Source: Pseudomonadaceae bacterium UBA5811
GTDB lineage: Bacteria; Pseudomonadota; Gammaproteobacteria; Pseudomonadales; Pseudomonadaceae
DNA length: 11,331 nucleotides
Direction: 5' to 3'
Assembly (NCBI GenBank): GCA_002417905.1
Contig: DIDB01000231.1
Span: 1 to 11,331, forward strand
Part shown: positions 6,462 through 11,331 of the stretch, piece after piece
How the letters are laid out: each line of letters opens with the position of its first letter
Position numbering within the stretch: the first letter of the stretch is position 1
Translations under genes and position numbers: made by a program
The notes under the pieces: generated by a model
Seen by the model: the letters and a program-made list of their open reading frames with translations, nothing else
Databases searched by the model: none
What the model was told of the DNA's origin: nothing

Positions 6462-7135
6462 GCGCCAGAGCCCATATCCTTGCCCGCCTGCGCCACAGCC
6501 TGACCGGTACCCAACCCATCGCGGATGACTACGATGACGCACTGGTCACCGAACCCTGGCGCTATGCGCCGGAGCAGCGGATTGCCCGCCTGCGCCTGCT
6601 GATGGAAGCCGTCCATACGGAAATCCACCTGACGGACCGCCAGCACTGGCCTGCCCTGCTGGAACAGCTGCTGCAACAGCGCCAGCTGCCCGGCCTGCTG
6701 ATGGCCCCCGCTACACCACACGGCCAGCAGCTGCAGGCCCACTGGGCTGACCGCTCCGGGCTGCCGGTCCTGAAAGCCTATGACCGTCCGGTCGAACAGT
6801 GGAAAGACGAACTGTTCGACCCCCAGGTTACGCCGGCCAGCCTGACGGGCACTCTGGGGGCCATTGCAGCTACCGGCAGTCTGGTACTCTGGCCCACCCC
6901 GGAAGAGCCCCGGCTGATGAGTCTGGTCCCGCCCGTCCACTTTGCCCTGCTGGAAGCCAGGGCCATCCGCGACAACTTCCATCAGGTGCTGCAGGAACAG
7001 CGCTGGGCCGATGGCCTGCCCGGCAATGCCCTGCTGATCTCGGGCCCCTCCAAGACCGCCGATATCGAGCAGGTGCTGGCTTACGGGGCACACGGCCCCA
7101 AAGACCTGATCGTCCTGATCCTGGAGGATGCATGA
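6458..7135 (+). CDS. lldG: L-lactate oxidation complex subunit LldG (LutC)
   Basis: LldG is the small LUD-domain subunit of the same complex. The 225 residues include TGTLGAIAATGSLVLWPTPE (which resembles the LUD core of LldF), LMSLVPPVHFALL, and the very characteristic C-terminal motif SGPSKTADIEQ (195-205) followed by YGAHGPK. The frame is open upstream of the chosen ATG, but that ATG overlaps the lldF stop as ATGA and is preceded by GGAGA (6446-6450) at 7 bases, and MSARAHILARLR resembles other LutC N termini. The gene ends in another ATGA overlap with dld. Confidence 0.94.
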   Translation: MSARAHILARLRHSLTGTQPIADDYDDALVTEPWRYAPEQRIARLRLLMEAVHTEIHLTDRQHWPALLEQLLQQRQLPGLLMAPATPHGQQLQAHWADRSGLPVLKAYDRPVEQWKDELFDPQVTPASLTGTLGAIAATGSLVLWPTPEEPRLMSLVPPVHFALLEARAIRDNFHQVLQEQRWADGLPGNALLISGPSKTADIEQVLAYGAHGPKDLIVLILEDA

Positions 7136-9969
7136 ACACAGCGGTTTCCACTCCGGCCCTGCCCCGGGCTTTTCTGGCAGGCGTCCAGCAACTGATTCCG
7201 CCGGGACGGCGCTTTGATGACCCGCTGTCTACCCTGGCATTCGGCACCGATGCCAGCTTTTACCGGCTGATCCCCAAACTGGTGATCCGGGTCGAGCATG
7301 AGCATGAAGTGATCGCCCTGCTGAAGCTGGCCCATACCGAGCAGGTGCCGGTTACCTTCCGCGCCTCGGGCACCAGCCTGTCCGGCCAGGCCATCACTGA
7401 CTCGGTGCTGATCGTGCTGGGTGACCAGTGGAAAGACCGGGAAATCCGTGATGATGGCCGCCAGATCCGCCTGCAGCCCGGCGTGATTGGCGCCCAGGCC
7501 AATGCCTGGCTGGCCCCCATGGGCCGCAAGATCGGCCCGGACCCGGCCTCCATCGGCGCAGCCCGGATCGGGGGGATTGTGGCCAACAATGCCAGCGGCA
7601 TGTGCTGCGGCACCGCCCAGAACAGCTACCACACCCTGGCGGGCATGCGGCTGGTTCTCGCCGACGGCAGCGTGCTGGATACCGAAGATCCGGACAGTGT
7701 GCGCAGCTTCAGCGCCACCCATCGCCGCCTGCTGGACCAGCTGGCTGAGCTGGGCCACCAGACCCGGGCCAACCCGGAGCTGGCCGCCAGGATCCGCCAC
7801 AAGTACCGGCTGAAAAACACGACCGGCTTCTCTCTGAATGCCCTGGTGGACTACGACCAGCCACTGGATATCCTGACGCACCTGATGGTCGGCTCCGAAG
7901 GCTGCCTGGGCTTTATCAGCGCCGTCACCTACAACACTGTAGCGGAGCATCCCTGCAAGGCGACCGCACTGGTGATCTTCCCGGATGTAGAAAGCTGCTG
8001 CCGGGCAGTGACCGTACTGAAACAGCAGCCGGTCGCTGCCGTGGAGCTGCTGGACCGCCGCAGCCTGCGTTCAGTACAGGACAAGCCCGGAATGCCGGCC
8101 TGGGTCAGGGGGCTGTCGGCCGGCGCCTGCGCCTTGCTGATCGAGTCCCGCGCCGCCACCCGCAGCCTGCTGCTGGAGCAGCTGGACCAGGTCCGCCAGG
8201 CACTGGCCGGTTTCAGCATCGAGCGCCAGGTGGATTTCAGCGAAGATCCGGTAGCCTGCGACCAGCTCTGGGCCATCCGCAAGGGCACCTTCCCCGCGGT
8301 AGGTGCCGTGCGCCCGGTGGGTACCACCGTTATTATCGAAGACGTTACCTTCCCCATCGGGCAGCTGGCCGAAGGCGTCAACCGGCTGATCCAGCTGCTG
8401 GAAAAACATCATTACGACGAAGCGATCATTTTTGGCCATGCCCTGGAAGGCAACCTGCATTTTGTCTTTACCCAGGGCTTTGACTCCCCGGAACAGGTCC
8501 AGCGCTACGAAGCGTTCATGCAGGATGTCACCCGGCTGGTCGCCGTCGAGTTTGGCGGCTCCCTGAAGGCAGAGCACGGCACCGGCCGCAATATGGCGCC
8601 CTTTGTCGAGCTGGAATGGGGTGAAGAAGCCTGCCAGCTGATGTGGCAGATCAAACGCCTGCTGGATCCCCGGGGCATCCTGAACCCGGATGTGGTGCTT
8701 TCGGAAGACCCGGAAATTCACCTGAAAAACCTCAAGCCCATGCCCGCCGCCGACCCGCTGGTAGACCGCTGCATCGAATGCGGTTTCTGCGAGCCGGTCT
8801 GCCCCTCTGCCGGACTGACCCTGACCCCGCGCCAGCGCATCGTCCTATGGCGCGACCTCTCGGCCCGCCAGCGGGCTGGCACGGACAGCCAGACCCTGCG
8901 GGAAGACTACCAGTACCGGGGCATTGAAACCTGTGCTGCCACCGGCCTGTGTGCCCAGCGCTGCCCGGTGGGCATCAACACCGGCGACCTGATCCGTCAC
9001 TTGCGGGCTGGCCAAGCCCGTCACCCCAGAATCGCCGACTGGCTGGCCAGCCACTTTGATCAGGTAATGCAGCGCATCCGGCAGCTCCTGGAGCTGGCCA
9101 GTCTGGCCCGCCGCCATATCAGCGACCGGCTGCTGATCCGGAGCAGCAGCCTGCTGCACCAGCTCAGCCGGGGACTGATCCCGCAATGGAGCCCGGTCCT
9201 GCCCCTGCCGGCCAGGCGGCCTGAAGCCCTGCCCGCCACCGGCAGCAACCGCCCCAAAGTGGTTTACCTGGCCGCCTGCGTAGCCCGGGCCATGGGGCCG
9301 GCACTCAATGAACCCGCCGCCCCCTCCCTGATCGACAGCACCTGCAGCCTGCTGGAAAAAGCCGGTTACCAGATCATCTTCCCGGCCCGGCTGGACAGCC
9401 TGTGCTGCGGCCAGCCCTTTGCCTCCAAAGGCTATCCCGAACAGGGCGACCGCAAGCGCCGGGAGTTGCTGGCAGCCCTGCTGGAAGCCAGCCATAACGG
9501 CCAGATTCCGGTGTACTGCGATACCAGCCCCTGCACCCTGCGCCTGATCCAGGGCCTTCCCGAAAACAGCCCGCTGGACATCTACGACCCGGTACGCTTT
9601 ATCCGCACCCACCTGCTGGAGCGGCTGGACATCACCCCAGTGGATGAGACAATTGCGGTACACGTTACCTGCAGCACCCGGCACCTGGGTGAAGATCAGG
9701 CCCTGATCGAGCTGGCCCGCCGCTGTGCCCGCAACGTGGTCGTCCCTGAGGATATTCACTGCTGCGGCTTTGCCGGTGACAAAGGCTTCAACATTCCCGA
9801 ACTCAACCAGCATGCCCTGCGCACCCTGAAGCAGAGCGTGGCCAGCTGCCAGGAGGGTATCTCCACCAGCCGCACCTGCGAAATTGGCCTGAGCCGGGCC
9901 AGCGACAGGCCTTACCACAGCCTGGCCAGCCTGCTGGACCGGGCCAGCAAGGCCAGGGCACCCCGTTAA
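7132..9969 (+). CDS. dld: FAD and iron-sulfur D-lactate dehydrogenase, Dld-II type
   Basis: The protein has 945 residues, the expected size for the fused Dld-II enzymes known from Shewanella, which oxidise D-lactate to pyruvate at the membrane face. In order: FAD-binding PCMH domain (about 40-270, with FRASGTSLSGQ at 77-87 and GGIVANNASGM at 147-157), FAD-oxidase C domain ending near EHGTGRNM (481-488), a ferredoxin module (C547, C550, C553, C557 and C601, C607, C611), and two CCG repeats (C716, C758-C759, C796/C801; then C847, C877-C878, C916). GGAGG at 7123-7127 precedes the ATG, which overlaps the lldG stop as ATGA; the open frame further upstream lies within lldG and is not used. Glycolate or another 2-hydroxyacid is a possible alternative substrate, but the lactate operon context favours D-lactate. 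Confidence 0.94.
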   Translation: MNTAVSTPALPRAFLAGVQQLIPPGRRFDDPLSTLAFGTDASFYRLIPKLVIRVEHEHEVIALLKLAHTEQVPVTFRASGTSLSGQAITDSVLIVLGDQWKDREIRDDGRQIRLQPGVIGAQANAWLAPMGRKIGPDPASIGAARIGGIVANNASGMCCGTAQNSYHTLAGMRLVLADGSVLDTEDPDSVRSFSATHRRLLDQLAELGHQTRANPELAARIRHKYRLKNTTGFSLNALVDYDQPLDILTHLMVGSEGCLGFISAVTYNTVAEHPCKATALVIFPDVESCCRAVTVLKQQPVAAVELLDRRSLRSVQDKPGMPAWVRGLSAGACALLIESRAATRSLLLEQLDQVRQALAGFSIERQVDFSEDPVACDQLWAIRKGTFPAVGAVRPVGTTVIIEDVTFPIGQLAEGVNRLIQLLEKHHYDEAIIFGHALEGNLHFVFTQGFDSPEQVQRYEAFMQDVTRLVAVEFGGSLKAEHGTGRNMAPFVELEWGEEACQLMWQIKRLLDPRGILNPDVVLSEDPEIHLKNLKPMPAADPLVDRCIECGFCEPVCPSAGLTLTPRQRIVLWRDLSARQRAGTDSQTLREDYQYRGIETCAATGLCAQRCPVGINTGDLIRHLRAGQARHPRIADWLASHFDQVMQRIRQLLELASLARRHISDRLLIRSSSLLHQLSRGLIPQWSPVLPLPARRPEALPATGSNRPKVVYLAACVARAMGPALNEPAAPSLIDSTCSLLEKAGYQIIFPARLDSLCCGQPFASKGYPEQGDRKRRELLAALLEASHNGQIPVYCDTSPCTLRLIQGLPENSPLDIYDPVRFIRTHLLERLDITPVDETIAVHVTCSTRHLGEDQALIELARRCARNVVVPEDIHCCGFAGDKGFNIPELNQHALRTLKQSVASCQEGISTSRTCEIGLSRASDRPYHSLASLLDRASKARAPR

Positions 9970-10028
9970 ACACGCCTCTGCCAGCCGCAGGACCGGACGG
10001 GCAAACAACCATAACGCCTGAAAACGGA

Positions 10029-10054
10029 CCTGCCGGCTCCATTTACCCGGCAGG
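10029..10054. terminator. Possible weak terminator hairpin after dld
   Basis: CCTGCCGG and CCGGCAGG form a perfect 8-base stem with a 10-base loop, 59 bases after dld. No T-run follows on the plus strand, so termination would be inefficient or factor-dependent. It is the only candidate end for the operon before ssrA. Confidence 0.35.
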
Positions 10055-10058
10055 ACAA

Positions 10059-10087
10059 TCGACGCCACCCGCAGGGTGGAGTAGAAT
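10059..10087 (+). promoter_or_regulatory. Promoter of ssrA with an inverted repeat in its spacer
   Basis: TCGACG (10059-10064, four of six) and TAGAAT (10082-10087, five of six) are separated by 17 bases. Transcription would start around 10094, about 20 bases before the mature tmRNA end, in keeping with a precursor trimmed by RNase P. The spacer contains the perfect inverted repeat CCACCC-GCA-GGGTGG (10065-10079), which could bind a regulator or be the last hairpin of the dld transcript. Confidence 0.55.
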
Positions 10088-10208
10088 GCGCATCCAGTAC
10101 ACTCAGGTGCTAGCGGGGCCGATCAGGATTCGACGCCGGTTACAAAACTTGAGGGGCATGCCGAGTTGGTAGCGGAACTCGTAAATCCACTGCTGCAAAC
10201 TTACAGTT

Positions 10209-10250
10209 GCCAACGACGACAACTACGAAGGATACGCGCTCGCCGCCTAA
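10209..10250 (+). other. tmRNA proteolysis-tag reading frame
   Basis: Thirteen codons encode ANDDNYEGYALAA, ending in TAA at 10248. With the alanine brought by tmRNA, the full tag would be 14 residues. The ALAA end is the ClpXP/ClpAP signal and the ANDDNY start is the SspB-adaptor region. Compared with the common ANDDNYALAA form, three extra residues (EGY) separate the two signals. Confidence 0.88.
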
Positions 10251-10465
10251 CCTTCATCTGGCTGCTTCGGCGCCAGCGGTCTCAAGGGGATGCCTGTAAA
10301 CCCGAAAAGACCGTCAGACAGAACAGGATCGCCGTCAAGTTCGCTGTAGACGTAGCGGCTAAAACTTATACAGCTCGCTCCAAGCACCCTGCCACTCGGG
10401 CGGTACGGAGTTAACCTAATAGAGATGGCTACGCATGTAGAACCGATAGCGGAGAGCTGGCGGAC

Positions 10466-10493
10466 GGGGGTTCAAATCCCCCCGGCTCCACCA
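10466..10493 (+). other. Possible attachment-site copy in the ssrA 3' end
   Basis: The T-arm and acceptor end of tRNA or tmRNA genes is a common target for tyrosine integrases. Here the integrase fragment begins only 67 bases further on and points toward ssrA. The position is inferred; the second copy that would define the core lies outside the window. Confidence 0.35.
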
Positions 10494-10506
10494 AAAAACA
10501 AAACAT

Positions 10507-10549
10507 AAGCTCTTGATTTTAGACATTAAAATCAGGGGCTTTGTTTTTT
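10507..10549 (+). terminator. Strong intrinsic terminator of ssrA
   Basis: AAGCTCTTGATTTTA (10507-10521) pairs with TAAAATCAGGGGCTT (10527-10541) across a 5-base loop, a 15-base stem including two G-T pairs. It is followed by TGTTTTTT (10542-10549). This ends ssrA transcription 14 to 56 bases after the mature RNA. Confidence 0.88.
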
Positions 10550-10560
10550 ATCCCTTCAGA

Positions 10561-10896
10561 CTATCCCAAAAGTGTCACACCCGCCAGCGGACTGAGCCTC
10601 ACCGCCTCGACCAGATGCTCCGGTGCCAGGTGGGCATAACGCATGGTCATGACCAGACTGGAATGGCCCAGAATCTTTTGCAGGGTGAGGATATTGCCAC
10701 CCTTCTGCATGAAGTGATGGCGCAGGGCATGACTGGCCTGCCCTTTCGGCAGCTCAATACCCGAACGGTCCAGAGCACGGCGGAATGAAGTGATGGCCCC
10801 GGTAAACAGACCGTGCCGTTTCCAGTGGTCACGGATCAGTGTCTCCAGTTCGGTAGAGACCGGCACTGTCCGCACCTTGCTGGATTTGGTCTGGCT
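10561..10896 (-). pseudogene. P2-type phage integrase, C-terminal fragment cut by an IS
   Basis: About 112 residues of a tyrosine recombinase remain. Visible parts are the TKSSK beta-hairpin lysine, RTVPVS, the HALRH box, GHSSLVMTMRYAHL with the second histidine and the tyrosine nucleophile, and a C-terminal HLVEAVRLSP tail like that of P2-family integrases. The N-terminal arm-binding and core-binding parts and the first catalytic arginine are missing. Reading upstream, the match stops around 10896, where IS sequence begins, and the frame meets a stop at 10918-10920. There is no start codon with a good Shine-Dalgarno sequence in the fragment, so it is probably inactive. The gene faces ssrA and ends 67 bases from it, which fits an element integrated at the ssrA 3' end. 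GC content is clearly lower than in the lactate operon. Confidence 0.82.
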
Positions 10897-11331
10897 ATAG
10901 GTACTACAGTTGCATTTTTATTTTCATGTGAGCAACCCGAGCTAAAGCCTGATGCCTTCTGCGCCATATTGACCAGCGTATGATCTGATCGGGATGAATA
11001 ACCTTCTGGCTCAAGCGCGTGACTACGCGCTGTATTTCCTGCAAAGACCAGCGGATTAGTGTGTCGTTAGGGGGTGGATCGTTTTTTTGGGATAGGGCGA
11101 TTGGCCTGCAGACGTATCCTCGTCAGCAAGGCAAAAGCCAGCATGACCAGAGAGACGTGACGATGCCAGCCATGCCAGGATTGGGTTTCGTTATGATCCA
11201 GTCCTAACTCCCCCTTAGCTGCCTCAAACGATTGCTCAATGGACCATCGTCGCCCCTCGACCTGAGCCAGGGTTTCCAGTGATGTCCCCTGAGGAGCCCA
11301 GGTCGAGAAGTGAATAGCCCCGGGTTTGAAC
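10897..11331 (-). mobile_element. IS701-like insertion sequence, one end in window
   Basis: The stretch from about 10897 to the window edge carries the 3' part of an IS701-type transposase gene and replaces the missing part of the integrase. The outer end must lie between the integrase SQTKSSK codons (10896) and the transposase stop (10904), near GGTACTACAGTTG. The other end is beyond the window, so terminal repeats and target duplication cannot be checked. Confidence 0.65.
10904..11331 (-). pseudogene. IS701-family transposase, C-terminal part, frameshifted
   Basis: Reading in from the window edge (first full codon at 11328-11330), 87 codons give a typical IS701 C-terminal region: LETLAQVEGRRWSIEQSF, then KGELGLDHNETQSWHGW and RHVSLVMLAFALL. 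The WSIEQSFEAAK part holds the final acidic residue of the DDE site. This frame stops at TAA (11067-11069) just after PIPKKRSTP. A second frame, one base shifted, continues from about 11090 as NDPPPNDTLIRWSLQEIQRV to a basic end (WRRRHQALARVAH) and stops at TAG (10904-10906); this is the expected family ending. The switch point is a T7 run at 11082-11088 (A7 in the message). Removing one A would restore a single frame, so this is either a one-base insertion or a slippage site. The 5' part of the gene lies outside the window. Confidence 0.78.

Larger units (their letters stand above)
10115..10493 (+). ncRNA. ssrA: tmRNA (SsrA)
   Basis: This one-piece tmRNA of 379 bases rescues stalled ribosomes with SmpB. 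The 5' end GGGGCCG pairs with CGGCTCC before ACCA at the 3' end; the third pair is G-U, the alanyl-tRNA synthetase identity element. The conserved GGATTCGACG follows the 5' arm, and the T-arm is GGGGG-TTCAAAT-CCCCC (10466-10482). The CCA end is encoded. The resume codon is GCC at 10209, and the tag ends in ALAA then TAA. The long middle part fits the pseudoknot region. It has its own promoter and a strong terminator, so it is probably transcribed independently of the lactate operon. Confidence 0.97.

Noticed and set aside
10029..10054. Firm intrinsic terminator of the lactate operon
   Set aside because: The stem is good but no T-run follows, so it is listed only as a weak candidate.
8845..10068. 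407-codon minus-strand frame opposite dld
   Set aside because: It overlaps conserved cysteine motifs of dld on the other strand and has no recognisable domain.
10166..10414. 82-codon frame inside ssrA
   Set aside because: It lies wholly within the structured tmRNA and is not in the tag frame.
11067..11088. Programmed -1 frameshift at A7 in the transposase
   Set aside because: A -1 shift leads to a stop after eight codons (TIHPLTTH). Only a +1 shift or loss of one A reaches the family ending, so the usual IS-type -1 signal does not apply.
11019..11207. 62-codon plus-strand frame near the right end
   Set aside because: It is antisense to the transposase remnant and has no support of its own.

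Overview
The window looks like the chromosome of a GC-rich gammaproteobacterium, probably a Pseudomonas-like or Oceanospirillales-like organism. The evidence is the gene order rnfH-ratA / smpB / GntR regulator / lldP (which, from memory, resembles the Pseudomonas aeruginosa arrangement), a tmRNA tag beginning ANDDNY, and high GC content outside the last ~800 bases. No species can be named from the sequence alone.

Layout. Positions 1-688 (minus strand) hold the 5' part of rnfH and the overlapping upstream gene ratA. After a 210-base divergent spacer, smpB (899-1381, plus) encodes the tmRNA-binding protein. It converges, with only 6 bases between stop codons, on lldR (minus), a FadR/GntR-type lactate-responsive repressor. 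A 260-base AT-rich divergent control region separates lldR from a plus-strand lactate operon. This region carries two TGGT-N3-ACC operator-like sites 126 bp apart, a candidate promoter, and a short proline-rich leader ORF that overlaps the lldP start as ATGA.

The operon is lldP (lactate permease), lldE, lldF, lldG (three-subunit iron-sulfur L-lactate oxidation complex, also called LutABC) and a 945-residue FAD/iron-sulfur D-lactate dehydrogenase of the Dld-II type. The last four genes overlap by 4 to 11 bases, each with its own Shine-Dalgarno sequence, so they are very probably co-translated. Together they import both lactate isomers and oxidise them to pyruvate, presumably passing electrons to the respiratory chain. 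No FMN-type lldD is present.

Downstream lies ssrA (tmRNA, 10115-10493) with its own promoter and a strong terminator. Its coding tag is 13 codons, with an EGY insertion relative to the common ANDDNYALAA form. Directly after it is the C-terminal part of a P2-type tyrosine integrase facing ssrA. The integrase gene is cut by an IS701-like insertion sequence whose transposase frame is itself shifted at an A7 run. The right end of the window is therefore the edge of a degraded, ssrA-associated integrated element with visibly lower GC.

The functional genes are mostly of known type. The observations most worth following are the coupled leader peptide before lldP, the helically phased operator pair, the apparently leaderless smpB transcript and the extended tmRNA tag.
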